From Bacillus sp. 1NLA3E (GTDB lineage Bacteria; Bacillota; Bacilli; Bacillales; Cytobacillaceae): 64,000 nt of DNA. The stretch is taken from NCBI RefSeq assembly GCF_000242895.2, contig NC_021171.1:1956001-2020000 (forward strand), given 5' to 3'. Shown here piece after piece: positions 1 through 8,259 of the stretch (positions are counted from its first letter, which is position 1; every line of letters begins with the position of its first letter). The notes beneath the pieces are model-generated. The model worked only from the letters and a program-made list of their open reading frames with translations. It made no database searches and was not told where the DNA came from. The position numbers were made by a program, and so were the translations under genes.

Positions 1-26
1 GCGTTGTTACAGCTCGTATTATTTAA
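1..26 (+). CDS. 3' end of a probable SerA-like dehydrogenase (partial)
   Basis: One frame closes at 24-26 and reads VVTARII before the stop. The complete SerA-like dehydrogenase that ends at 4972 finishes IVTTRII, and the two DNA ends are nearly alike. A terminator follows at 64-98 on the same strand. I infer the last codons of a paralogous ACT-domain dehydrogenase. Only seven residues are visible, so this is tentative. Confidence 0.35.
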
Positions 27-63
27 ACAAAGCAGGAATAAATATCTTAGACATATATATTTA

Positions 64-98
64 AAAAGGAGTCCAATCCAACGATTGGGCTCCTTTTG
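64..98 (+). terminator. Intrinsic terminator
   Basis: Stem AAGGAGTCCAAT pairs with ATTGGGCTCCTT (one G-U), followed by T's. It closes the gene running in from the left and also lies just past the stop of the convergent gene that ends at 123. Confidence 0.8.
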
Positions 99-122
99 TC
101 ACTGTCGGAACTTGCCGAGCAA

Positions 123-755
123 TTAGTGAACTTTAGTGTTAAGTAATTTAATGCCCATGGCAATAAAAACAATTCCTGTTAATCTATTCAACACATTTCC
201 AACTTTCGCATTGCTTCTTAATTTATTTGTCGCCATTGAGGAAAAGAAGGCTGTAATTAAACACCAAGTGCCCCCTGTTAAAGTGAAAGTCAATCCTAGT
301 AAAATAAAAGGAATCGGACTTGAAACCCCAGGGCTAGTATGAATAAATTGGGGCAGGAAAGCTATGAAAAACAAGGCAACTTTTGGATTAGTCACATTCG
401 TTAGCATACCTTGCAGGAATATTTTTTTATTACTCTGCTTCGGTAAGTCTTTTTGCTCATTTATTGTCTTTTTGGTTATTAACATTTTAAAACCTAAATA
501 AGCTAAATAAATAGCCCCAATAATTTTGATTAAATTAAACAAGAATGCTGATTGCATTAAAATAACGGATAATCCAAAGGCGGCAAGTAAAGTATGGACA
601 ACTACTCCTGCTGAAATGCCTAATGCAGAATAGATCCCAGCTGCTCTACCTTGAGAAATACTTCTACTGACTATATACATGGTATCCGTACCAGGAGTTA
701 AATTGAGCAGAATGGCCGTTACTAAAAAAACTTCAAAATTAATAATTCCGTACAA
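123..755 (-). CDS. LysE/RhtB family amino acid exporter
   Basis: About 210 residues with five to six hydrophobic segments. The N-terminal block LTPGTDTMYIVSRSISQG is the LysE/RhtB signature (NPGPxxxxV-like), followed by a GxxAGxxxxxG stretch and an NPKVALFF block near residue 125, both typical of the family. These proteins export amino acids such as lysine, threonine or homoserine lactone across the membrane; the substrate is not readable here. The upstream GTG at 764 overlaps the GAGGGG ribosome site, so the TTG at 755, seven bases after it, is the better start. It is divergent from the amino acid ABC importer at 1161. Confidence 0.85.
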   Translation of the reverse strand: MYGIINFEVFLVTAILLNLTPGTDTMYIVSRSISQGRAAGIYSALGISAGVVVHTLLAAFGLSVILMQSAFLFNLIKIIGAIYLAYLGFKMLITKKTINEQKDLPKQSNKKIFLQGMLTNVTNPKVALFFIAFLPQFIHTSPGVSSPIPFILLGLTFTLTGGTWCLITAFFSSMATNKLRSNAKVGNVLNRLTGIVFIAMGIKLLNTKVH

Positions 756-1160
756 ACTTAACACCCCTCAATTATCTAAATGTTTACTTATTTTACAATA
801 CATTTTCTCTTTTTCCTATTAATTATTTAATGAATCACTAAGAATCAGTACATTTCTGTTAGATAATAGTACATAGGAATATACCAAAGCAGTGGCATAC
901 TATTTTTATTTTAAAATAATAAATTTGCCGAATTTGTCATAATTAAATACTGAAAAAATAATTAATATTTTAATTAAAATTCATTTTAAATAATAAGATT
1001 TTTATCAAATAAGGTAATAATCATATTACCAATAGGTTCACAAGAGTAATTATATTCCAAAAACTAATACTATTAAATTCTTAGTTTGATGTGATATATT
1101 ATAAAAAAGTATTTTAATTATCAGTGTTATACCAATATTCTAAAAAACGGAGTGATTTTA
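756..1160. promoter_or_regulatory. Divergent AT-rich regulatory region
   Basis: About 400 bp without a gene between the LysE exporter and the ABC importer. It is very AT-rich and holds a perfect inverted repeat GGTAAT-N6-ATTACC at 1013-1030 that could be an operator. Promoters for both directions must lie here, but I could not assign -35/-10 pairs with confidence. Confidence 0.4.
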
Positions 1161-1931
1161 TTGAAAAAATTTGGTTTATTCAGTATGTTATTGATTCTTG
1201 CTCTTTTTATCTCTGCATGTGGAACTGATAAAACACCAGATAAAAAAGCCGAAAAAGAAAAGGTTTATAAGGTGGGCGTAGATGTAACTTATCCACCATT
1301 CGAATTTAAAGAAGGAAACGAGTATAAGGGAATCGATATTGAATTAATCAATGCTATTGCGAAAAATCAAGGCTTCAAAATCGAACTTTCTCCGATGGAT
1401 TTTGGTGGAATTATCCCAGCCATGCAAGCTAATCAGCTTGATGTAGCGATTGCTGGTATGAGTATTACAGATGATAGAAAAAAGGTAGTAGATTTCTCAA
1501 CACCGTATTTTGATGCAGGATTAACTGTTGTTGTAAAAAATGATAATTCAAGTATTAAATCTGTTTCTGACCTTAATGGAAAAAAAGTTGCAGTTAAAAA
1601 AGGGACAACAGGTGCTAAATACGCAACAGATAATGCTTCAAAATTAGGGATTACCGTCGTCCAATTTAACGATAGTCCTGCCATGTTCCAAGAAGTATCT
1701 AATGGAAATGCAGATGCACTTATTGAAGATTATCCTGTTATCTCCTATGCAATTGCCCAACAAGAGCTTGGATTAAAAATCGTGGGTGATCGTCTAAATG
1801 GAGACCAATACGGAATTGCAGTTTTAAAAGGGAAAAACCAAGATTTACTGAAAAAAATTAATAAAGGTTTTGCAGAACTTAAAAAAGATGGAACGTATGA
1901 TGAGATTTTAAAAACTTACCTTGGTGAATAA
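1161..1931 (+). CDS. Amino acid ABC transporter substrate-binding lipoprotein
   Basis: About 256 residues, SBP family 3 (polar amino acid uptake). The N-terminus is a lipoprotein signal with lipobox ISAC just before Gly, so the mature protein is anchored outside the membrane. The core has YPPFEFKEGNEYKGIDIELI, DVAIAGMSITDDRKKVVDFS and an EDYPVISYA block, typical of GlnH/ArtP/TcyA-type binding proteins. A GTG at 1152 is in frame but sits inside the GGAGTGA ribosome site; the TTG at 1161 is the likely start. First gene of a binding protein-permease-ATPase set. The amino acid bound cannot be decided from sequence. Confidence 0.9.
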   Translation: MKKFGLFSMLLILALFISACGTDKTPDKKAEKEKVYKVGVDVTYPPFEFKEGNEYKGIDIELINAIAKNQGFKIELSPMDFGGIIPAMQANQLDVAIAGMSITDDRKKVVDFSTPYFDAGLTVVVKNDNSSIKSVSDLNGKKVAVKKGTTGAKYATDNASKLGITVVQFNDSPAMFQEVSNGNADALIEDYPVISYAIAQQELGLKIVGDRLNGDQYGIAVLKGKNQDLLKKINKGFAELKKDGTYDEILKTYLGE

Positions 1932-1951
1932 TATAAGAATAAATACAGACA

Positions 1952-1979
1952 AAGGCGCGCATCGTGCGCGCCTTCTTTT
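1952..1979 (+). terminator. Intra-operon terminator/attenuator hairpin
   Basis: AAGGCGCGC and GCGCGCCTT pair perfectly around a 5-nt loop, followed by CTTTTT. It lies between the binding-protein gene and the permease gene. Such partial terminators commonly give an excess of binding protein over membrane components. Confidence 0.8.
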
Positions 1980-1997
1980 TGGAAGGGAATGAAGCGA

Positions 1998-2642
1998 GTG
2001 GATATAATTGTTGCAGCATTGCCAATATTATTAGAAGGGCTTCAAGTGACACTTTATATCTTTGTGATTGCTATAATACTAGGTTTTGTAATTGGTTTAA
2101 TGGTTGCCTTGTTGCGACTTGCCCCACTAAAGATCTTGAATTGGATCGCAAAAGTCTATGTAGATGCAATTCGAGGAACACCTTTTATTGTGCAATTATT
2201 TTTTATTTATTTCGGTCTAAATTCGTTAAATTTGATTTCACTTGATAATACGACAGCTGGAATCGTTACAGTTGCAATCAATGCAGGTGCATATTTTTCC
2301 GAAATCATAAGAGCGGGTATTCAATCTATTGATAAAGGCCAGACTGAAGCTGCAAGATCAATCGGATTTACAAGTGGACAAACAATGCGTTTTATCATAC
2401 TTCCACAGGCATTTAGAAGAATGCTTCCTACCATTACGAATCAATCCATTATTAGCTTGAAAGATACTTCACTTCTATCCGTCATTGGCATAGCAGATTT
2501 AACACAGCAAGGACAGATTCAAGCTTCCGCCACATTTGAAGCTTTTAAGATTTGGCTGGCCGTTGGTGTTATTTACTTTATTGTCATTTATCTGTTGACC
2601 ATGCTTGCTAGTTTCGTTGAAAGGAGGTTTCAGCTTAGATGA
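1998..2642 (+). CDS. Amino acid ABC transporter permease
   Basis: About 214 residues, HisM/GlnP family. Several membrane helices, with the EAA loop in [22 protein letters not shown] that docks on the ATPase. It forms the membrane channel of the importer with the neighbouring lipoprotein and ATPase. An ATG at 1989 directly abuts the GGAAGGG ribosome site; the GTG at 1998 has normal spacing and is preferred. The stop overlaps the next start as ATGA (2639-2642), so the two are translationally coupled. Confidence 0.9.
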   Translation: MDIIVAALPILLEGLQVTLYIFVIAIILGFVIGLMVALLRLAPLKILNWIAKVYVDAIRGTPFIVQLFFIYFGLNSLNLISLDNTTAGIVTVAINAGAYFSEIIRAGIQSIDKGQTEAARSIGFTSGQTMRFIILPQAFRRMLPTITNQSIISLKDTSLLSVIGIADLTQQGQIQASATFEAFKIWLAVGVIYFIVIYLLTMLASFVERRFQLR

Positions 2643-3367
2643 GCATCATAACAGTAAAAAACCTGAGAAAATCATTTGGAAATCTAGAAGTTTTAAAAGA
2701 TATAAATGCAGAAGTTCAAGAAAAAGAAGTTATTTGTGTCATAGGACCCTCAGGTTCAGGAAAGAGTACTTTTCTTCGCTGCTTAAATCGCCTGGAGGAT
2801 ATTACGGGTGGTGAGGTAATTATCGATGGAAATGATATTACGGACCCAAAAGTTAATATAAATAAAGTGAGACAAGAAGTTGGGATGGTTTTTCAACAAT
2901 TTAATTTATTCCCTCATAAAACGGTATTAGAAAACATCACATTGGGGCTTATTAAAATTCGCTCAACCCATAAAGAGCAAGCTGAAAAAGTTGCCTTTGA
3001 ATTACTTGATAAAGTAGGGCTAAGGGAAAAAGCAGATAGTTATCCTGGAGAACTATCTGGAGGTCAACAACAACGGGTGGCCATAGCCAGAGCTCTCGCC
3101 ATGAATCCGAAAATTATGCTGTTTGACGAGCCGACTTCTGCACTTGACCCTGAAATGGTCGGAGATGTTTTAGAGGTTATGAAACAGCTTGCAAAAGAGG
3201 GGATGACAATGGTTGTCGTTACCCATGAAATGGGCTTTGCAAGAGAAGTTGGAGACCGAGTGATTTTCATGGATGGTGGCTATATCGTTGAAGAAAATGA
3301 GCCAAATGAGTTATTCGGTAACCCTCAACATGAACGAACCAAGTTATTCTTAAGTAAGGTGCTTTAA
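2639..3367 (+). CDS. Amino acid ABC transporter ATP-binding protein
   Basis: 242 residues, the usual length for GlnQ/HisP ATPases. Walker [10 protein letters not shown] at 36-44, Q-loop in [12 protein letters not shown], signature LSGGQQQR, Walker [13 protein letters not shown] and the H-loop histidine in VVTHEM. It powers import through the upstream permease. Start codon overlaps the permease stop; ribosome site AAGGAGG at 2621-2627. The operon end is followed by a repeat copy and then a terminator at 3622. Confidence 0.93.
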   Translation: MSIITVKNLRKSFGNLEVLKDINAEVQEKEVICVIGPSGSGKSTFLRCLNRLEDITGGEVIIDGNDITDPKVNINKVRQEVGMVFQQFNLFPHKTVLENITLGLIKIRSTHKEQAEKVAFELLDKVGLREKADSYPGELSGGQQQRVAIARALAMNPKIMLFDEPTSALDPEMVGDVLEVMKQLAKEGMTMVVVTHEMGFAREVGDRVIFMDGGYIVEENEPNELFGNPQHERTKLFLSKVL

Positions 3368-3420
3368 ATGATGCTTATGATCGTTTAGGTAGACTTATAG
3401 ATTGATCAGTTTATTCAAAA

Positions 3421-3605
3421 GGCTGTTTTAAAGCGCAATGTTGATTTTTGCACAATGTTGATTGGAGTGGAAGGCACGAAGACTCCTGCGGGAGCAGCGG
3501 AACAGGTGAGACCCCGCAGGCGCTTTAGCGCCGAGGAGGCTCACCGCCCGCCCCGCGGAAAGCGAGTGCCTGTAACGGAAATCAACATTCTAATTTAACA
3601 GAGCC
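3421..3605 (+). repeat. GC-rich structured repeat, copy 1 (full, plus orientation)
   Basis: About 185 bp with ends GGCTGTTTTAAA and TTTAACAGAGCC acting as imperfect terminal inverted repeats. Inside are AATGTTGATT/AATCAACATT arms, a CTCCTGCGGGAG hairpin, GGTGAG/CTCACC arms and a central GGCGC-TTTA-GCGCC tip. It is much richer in GC than its surroundings and non-coding. Other copies are listed separately. Confidence 0.9.
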
Positions 3606-3621
3606 ATTCAAAAAAAATCTA

Positions 3622-3657
3622 AGAAAGCCTAATTCCGGTTGGATAAGGCTTTCTTTT
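3622..3657 (+). terminator. Intrinsic terminator
   Basis: AGAAAGCCT and AGGCTTTCT arms with a 3' run of T's. It lies beyond repeat copy 1, so transcripts of the ABC operon would carry the repeat before ending. Confidence 0.7.
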
Positions 3658-3772
3658 TGGTGAAAATAGGGAAATGAAAGTTTACATAAAAATTTAAGAA
3701 ACATGCTAAGATACAAGATTGTCCTGTTATACTTAAGTAAACTAGAAAAGGAATATGAAAGGGGATAAAAAA

Positions 3773-4972
3773 ATGAGTACACCAAATATAGACAAAGTGA
3801 AAACAATTAAAACGTTAAATAATATTGCAGAAAGCGGGTTAAATGTATTTAATAAGGATCTTTTTACGATTAACAATGATAGTGAAAATCCTGATGCCAT
3901 TATGGTTCGCAGTTTTAATATGCATACAATGGAATTTGGCAATAATCTAAAAGCTATCGCACGTGCAGGTGCGGGTGTAAATAATATCCCTGTCGAAAAA
4001 TGTACAGAGGAAGGAATTGTTGTTTTTAATACCCCTGGGGCAAATGCTAACGCCGTAAAAGAATTGGTCCTTACCTTATTAATGGCTTCATCCCGTAACC
4101 TTTTTGATGGTGTAGCTTGGACAAAGACGTTAGTAGGTGAAGGGGTAGATGTACCAAAGCTAGTAGAAGCAGGAAAAAAACAATTCGTTGGAAAAGAAAT
4201 TAAAGGAAAAACTCTCGGAGTGATAGGTTTAGGGGCAATCGGTGCCCTTGTAGCAAATGATGCGCTCGATTTAGACATGGATGTAATCGGATTTGACCCA
4301 TTCATCTCTGTCGATACAGCTTGGAACTTGTCTCGTAATGTCCAACGTGCTATGACGATTGAACAATTGTTTGCAAACTCTGATTATATTACTGTACACG
4401 TTCCGCTAACTGATGATACTAAAGGAATGTTTAACCAAGAAACATTCAGTATCATGAAGCAGGGCGTTCATATTTTGAATTTTTCACGTGGTGAGTTAGT
4501 GAATGAAACGGATATGGAAGCTGCCCTCGAAAGTGGAAAAGTTGGTAAGTACATTACAGACTTTCCAAATGAAAATATATTGAAAATGAAAAATACCGTA
4601 CCAATCCCACATCTTGGTGCCTCAACCCAAGAATCAGAGGAAAACTGTGCGATTATGGCGGCTTGGCAAGTGAAGGAATTCCTAAATACAGGAAATATCA
4701 AAAACTCAGTGAATTTTCCAAACGCTTCCATACCTTATACAGGGCAGCGACGTGTGGCAGTATTCCATCAAAATGTTCCAAACATGGTGGGGCAGATCAC
4801 ATCGGCTATATCAAGCTATAATCTAAACATCGCTGACATGATTAACAGAAGCAGAGGAGGATACGCTTATACGATGGTTGACATTGACAACCAAATAAAC
4901 AGCGATATCATCTCTGGTTTAGTCGAAAAAATCAATAGAATCGATGGCATCGTTACAACACGAATTATTTAA
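3773..4972 (+). CDS. D-3-phosphoglycerate dehydrogenase-like protein with ACT domain
   Basis: About 399 residues. D-isomer 2-hydroxyacid dehydrogenase family: Rossmann motif GLGAIG near residue 152, catalytic arginine in NFSRGELV, and the histidine in PHLGAST, which is typical of SerA. The C-terminus from about 325 (RRVAVFHQNVPNMVGQ) is an ACT-type regulatory domain. The expected reaction is NAD-dependent oxidation of 3-phosphoglycerate, the first step of serine synthesis. The ATG at 3755 lacks a ribosome site; AAAGGGG at 3758 serves the ATG at 3773. No serC lies nearby. A half repeat abuts the stop codon. Confidence 0.85.
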   Translation: MSTPNIDKVKTIKTLNNIAESGLNVFNKDLFTINNDSENPDAIMVRSFNMHTMEFGNNLKAIARAGAGVNNIPVEKCTEEGIVVFNTPGANANAVKELVLTLLMASSRNLFDGVAWTKTLVGEGVDVPKLVEAGKKQFVGKEIKGKTLGVIGLGAIGALVANDALDLDMDVIGFDPFISVDTAWNLSRNVQRAMTIEQLFANSDYITVHVPLTDDTKGMFNQETFSIMKQGVHILNFSRGELVNETDMEAALESGKVGKYITDFPNENILKMKNTVPIPHLGASTQESEENCAIMAAWQVKEFLNTGNIKNSVNFPNASIPYTGQRRVAVFHQNVPNMVGQITSAISSYNLNIADMINRSRGGYAYTMVDIDNQINSDIISGLVEKINRIDGIVTTRII

Positions 4973-4976
4973 ACTT

Positions 4977-5071
4977 CCCCGCAGGCGCTTTAGCGCCGAG
5001 GAGGCTCACCGCCCGCCCCGCGGAAAGCGAAGCGCCTGGAACGGAAATCAACATTCTAGTTTAACAGAGCC
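4977..5071 (+). repeat. Structured repeat, copy 2 (right half only)
   Basis: Only the right half of the repeat is present, from just before the central GGCGC-TTTA-GCGCC tip to the TTTAACAGAGCC end. It begins four bases after the stop codon of the SerA-like gene. Confidence 0.88.
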
Positions 5072-5093
5072 AAACTTATAAAAAATATCACAC

Positions 5094-5129
5094 AAAAAAG
5101 CATGAATGATGTTTATTCATGCTTTTTTT
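5094..5129 (+). terminator. Intrinsic terminator
   Basis: AAAAAAGCATGAAT pairs perfectly with ATTCATGCTTTTTT. Closes the SerA-like transcription unit after the half repeat. Confidence 0.9.
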
Positions 5130-5180
5130 ACATTTATTTAAGAATTGAAAACTAAAACCTCTCTTAGTCATTCCTAAAAG

Positions 5181-5282
5181 AAAATCATTTCTGTCCCTCA
5201 ACTTAAGTTTTAATTGCTTAATTGCCTCATTAATTGCTCGTATTCTTCCCGTTCAATTTTACGAATTTCTTCACTAAATGCT
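5181..5282 (-). pseudogene. Fragment of a MarR/OhrR-like gene (C-terminal end)
   Basis: Read on the minus strand this gives SEEIRKIEREEYEQLMRQL, closely matching the C-terminus EEIQTCKIEIEEYEQLLKQL of the OhrR-like protein encoded at 37282-37713. DNA similarity continues past the stop region. A one-base deletion shifts the frame just before the old C-terminus and no N-terminal part is present. It is a decayed partial paralogue. Confidence 0.65.
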
Positions 5283-5380
5283 AGTCTTCAATTTTATAAT
5301 CACAAGAAAATAGGTATTCGCATATTCTTTATAGAAAAAGAGGAGGAATATTTTATCCATCTCTAGAAAGGAAACTTAAT

Positions 5381-5899
5381 ATGAATCAGAGGGCCAATAG
5401 TTCAATATACATCATTTCCGGTCCATATGGAGTTGGTAAAACTACAGTTACAAAGGCACTTGCCCAGGACATGGAACAAGTTGCATTAATAGAAGGTGAC
5501 CAAATCAAATTAATGTTCGGAGAAAAAGAGCAACCACCGTGGGAAGAACAATTGTCAATAATTTGGAAAAACATTCTTTCCTTAACGCAGAATTTCATTG
5601 AAAACAATATTAATGTAATAATCGATTATGTTGTTGAAAGTGAATTGGAGTGGTTTTACAAAAACATTGTGGAATTGAATGTGAAAATTCATTATGTAGT
5701 ATTACGGGCAGATGAAGATATACTTATCAGTCGGTTAAATAAAAGAGGAGATGGTTATTTAATAGAAGGCTCTATATATTTATTAGACAAACTCGAAAAA
5801 TTTTCTCCAAACAAAAACTATCTCTATGACATAACGAACAAACAACCGTTGGAAATTATTAATGATTTAAAAAGTCGTTTTGACCAATTTTGTCTCTAA
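5381..5899 (+). CDS. P-loop kinase-like (AAA) protein
   Basis: 172 residues with Walker A GPYGVGKTT near residue 13, GD in IEGDQIKLM and IIDYV as a Walker B-like strand. Arrangement and size fit small nucleotide/antibiotic kinase-like proteins (AAA_33/zeta-toxin-like fold), which phosphorylate a small molecule using ATP. No substrate-specific motif is recognisable. Ribosome site AAAGGAAA precedes the ATG. It stands alone between a MarR remnant and a repeat copy, so context gives no pathway. Confidence 0.7.
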   Translation: MNQRANSSIYIISGPYGVGKTTVTKALAQDMEQVALIEGDQIKLMFGEKEQPPWEEQLSIIWKNILSLTQNFIENNINVIIDYVVESELEWFYKNIVELNVKIHYVVLRADEDILISRLNKRGDGYLIEGSIYLLDKLEKFSPNKNYLYDITNKQPLEIINDLKSRFDQFCL

Positions 5900-5904
5900 C
5901 GATT

Positions 5905-6065
5905 TTTTGAACAATGTTGATTGGAGTGGAAGGCACGAAGACTCCTGCGGGAGCAGCGGGACAGGTGAGAACCCACAGCCGCTTAAGCGCCGAGGAGGCT
6001 CACCGCCTGCCCCTAAGGTGCGCGAGTGACTGGAACGGAAATCAACATTCTATTTTAACTGAGCC
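5905..6065 (+). repeat. Structured repeat, copy 3 (plus orientation, diverged)
   Basis: Nearly full copy lacking the extreme left end. It shows substitutions in the central and right parts (CCCCTAAGGTGCGCGAG) and ends TTTTAACTGAGCC. Lies directly downstream of the kinase-like gene. Confidence 0.87.
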
Positions 6066-6292
6066 AAAGTAATAATAGCGAAGCTTATAAATTTTTTTTC
6101 TTAAATGTGATTTTGAAGTGCTGATTAAGCCTACACAATTTTAAAAGAAGGGAATATGTTATTAAATGGAAAAGTTGAAAGGCTCTATGGCCGTACTTGT
6201 AAAACATAAAGACTATACTATGAGAAATTTGGCTGATAGCAGAATATTACAAGTTCCTACACAGATGCTGATGTCAAAAAAGGAGAGAAGCT
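6066..6292. other. Leader region of the sugar cluster with an unassigned short frame
   Basis: An open frame from ATG 6166 reads MEKLKGSMAVLVKHKDYTMR and runs into the next gene. It has no good ribosome site and no recognisable family, so I do not call it a gene. No clear promoter was identified. Confidence 0.3.
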
Positions 6293-7081
6293 GTGAAGAT
6301 CTTAATTTTAGCGGGTGGGTTTGGCACAAGAATAAGTGAAGAAACTCATTTAAAACCGAAACCTATGATAGAGATAGGTGATAAGCCAATCTTATGGCAT
6401 ATTATGAAACTTTACTCTAGCTATGGTTTTAACGACTTTATTATCTGTTTAGGGTATAAGAGTCATATTATCAAAGAGTACTTCTCTAATTATTTCCCGA
6501 ATAATTCCGATTTAACCTTTGATTTCAAAAAAGGGAATGAATGTATTATCCACCATCATTCCGTTGAACCATGGAAGGTTACCTTAGTTGATACAGGTTT
6601 AAACACAATGACGGGTGGTCGGATCAAAAGAGTGCAGGAATATGTTGGGGATGAGCCGTTTATGTTGACATATGGTGACGGTGTTAGTGATGTAAATATT
6701 AAAGAATTAGTAGAATTTCATCGCTCTCATGGAAAGCTGGCTACATTAACAACCACACAGCCTGAAGGTAGGTTTGGAGTTTTGTCCTTGTCCTCTGATC
6801 AAAAAGTAGAAAAGTTTCAAGAGAAAATACAAGGGGATAGCGGTTGGATAAATGCTGGCTTTTTTGTTTTGGAGCCAGAAGTTTTTACTTATCTGAACAA
6901 CGGCGAACAAACGATATTTGAAAAAGAACCATTAGAAAATCTTGCTAAGGCTGGTCAATTAATGGCATTTAAACATAATGGTTTTTGGCATCCAATGGAT
7001 ACTTTACGGGATAAGAGATATTTACAAGAAATGTGGGAGTCCAATAAAGCCCCCTGGAAAATATGGGATAAAAATAATTAA
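6293..7081 (+). CDS. rfbF: Glucose-1-phosphate cytidylyltransferase
   Basis: 262 residues, the normal length for RfbF. The N-terminus ILAGGFGTRISEETHLKPKP is the nucleotidyltransferase signature, with the RfbF-type continuation MIEIGDKPILWHIMKLYSSYG, TYGDGVSDV (metal-binding Asp) and INAGFFVLEPEVF. It makes CDP-glucose from CTP and glucose-1-phosphate. GTG start with ribosome site AAGGAGAG at 6279. First gene of a sugar cluster, but a canonical CDP-glucose 4,6-dehydratase (RfbG) is not in the window, so the fate of CDP-glucose is unclear. Confidence 0.9.
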   Translation: MKILILAGGFGTRISEETHLKPKPMIEIGDKPILWHIMKLYSSYGFNDFIICLGYKSHIIKEYFSNYFPNNSDLTFDFKKGNECIIHHHSVEPWKVTLVDTGLNTMTGGRIKRVQEYVGDEPFMLTYGDGVSDVNIKELVEFHRSHGKLATLTTTQPEGRFGVLSLSSDQKVEKFQEKIQGDSGWINAGFFVLEPEVFTYLNNGEQTIFEKEPLENLAKAGQLMAFKHNGFWHPMDTLRDKRYLQEMWESNKAPWKIWDKNN

Positions 7082-7158
7082 AAGATAAGTTCTTATTGGA
7101 TGCAAATGGATCTGATGTAATTATTTTTGTAAATAGAATGAATGTGGGGGTGGATAAA

Positions 7159-8259
7159 ATGGAAATATTAAAAAACAATACAATTTATCATTCGGATCTT
7201 CAATATGTATATAACAATCTTGAACAGTATGAAATAAAAAAACTTAAGGATTCATCGATACTAATAACGGGCTGCGCCGGATTCTTAGGCTATTATTTTA
7301 TGTCATTTTTATCTGAGCATGCAGTACGGCTTGGTATAAAGAGGATTATTGGTATTGATAATTTTAAACTCGGTAAACCTAAATGGATTACGGACTTAAG
7401 CAATTTAAACCCAAAGGTTGAACTTTACACTTTTGATATAACTCAATTTTCATTATTTGATACTGAGAAAATTAATGATGTTGATTTTATTATCCATATG
7501 GCTTCAATTGCCTCGCCAACCTTTTATAGAAAATATCCGCTTGAAACCGTTGATGCTAATGTATTAGGGTTAAGAGCTTTGTTAGATTTTTATAAGGATA
7601 AAAACATTAAGGGGTTTTTGTTTTTCTCTAGCAGTGAGGTTTATGGTGATCCATTTCCGGATTTCATTCCGACTTCGGAGGAGTATAGAGGAAATGTGGC
7701 TATGATTGGACCACGTGCCTGCTATGATGAAGCAAAACGATTCGGTGAGACCCTATGTTATTTATATGCCGAGAAATTTGGAGTACCAATTTCTATTGTT
7801 AGACCATTTAACAATTATGGGCCAGGAATGAGACTAAATGATAAGAGGGTACCATCTGATTTTGCAAAAGCAATTATTGAGAATAAAAAACTAATTATGC
7901 ATTCTGATGGAAAACCAACTCGAACATTTTGTTATGTGACAGATGCTATCACTGGTTATATAAAGGCTCTACTATATGAACCATTTGACTACTTTAATAT
8001 AGGAATAGACCAACCTGAAATCTCAATTAGCGAATTAGCTAAAATTTATAAAGATACGGGTTCAGCAATTTTTGATTTTAATCAAACTATTGAATTTAGA
8101 GAATCGGAAGAAAAAAGCTATTTAACAGATAATCCAATGAGAAGATGCCCGGATATTTCAAAGGCTAGAAAACTTTTAAATTATTCCCCTTCTATTTCAA
8201 TCGTTGAAGGTGTGCAACGCTTTCTAACCTTTTTGAAGGAAGAGGGTGAAATTCATTGA
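7159..8259 (+). CDS. NAD-dependent sugar epimerase/decarboxylase (SDR, UXS-like)
   Basis: About 366 residues, extended SDR. Glycine motif TGCAGFLGYYF near residue 38, SSSEVYGDP, and catalytic YDEAK with Tyr189 and Lys193. The surrounding GPRACYDEAKRFGE resembles UDP-glucuronate decarboxylase (UDP-xylose synthase), fitting the UDP-sugar dehydrogenase encoded next. It could also act on a CDP-sugar made by RfbF. GGGGGTGG before ATG 7159 sets the start; the longer frame from 7096 has no ribosome site. Overlaps the next gene by four bases. Confidence 0.75.
   Translation: MEILKNNTIYHSDLQYVYNNLEQYEIKKLKDSSILITGCAGFLGYYFMSFLSEHAVRLGIKRIIGIDNFKLGKPKWITDLSNLNPKVELYTFDITQFSLFDTEKINDVDFIIHMASIASPTFYRKYPLETVDANVLGLRALLDFYKDKNIKGFLFFSSSEVYGDPFPDFIPTSEEYRGNVAMIGPRACYDEAKRFGETLCYLYAEKFGVPISIVRPFNNYGPGMRLNDKRVPSDFAKAIIENKKLIMHSDGKPTRTFCYVTDAITGYIKALLYEPFDYFNIGIDQPEISISELAKIYKDTGSAIFDFNQTIEFRESEEKSYLTDNPMRRCPDISKARKLLNYSPSISIVEGVQRFLTFLKEEGEIH

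Noticed and set aside
3742-4305. 187-codon minus-strand frame
   Set aside because: Shadow of the SerA-like gene, which has clear domain motifs and a ribosome site.
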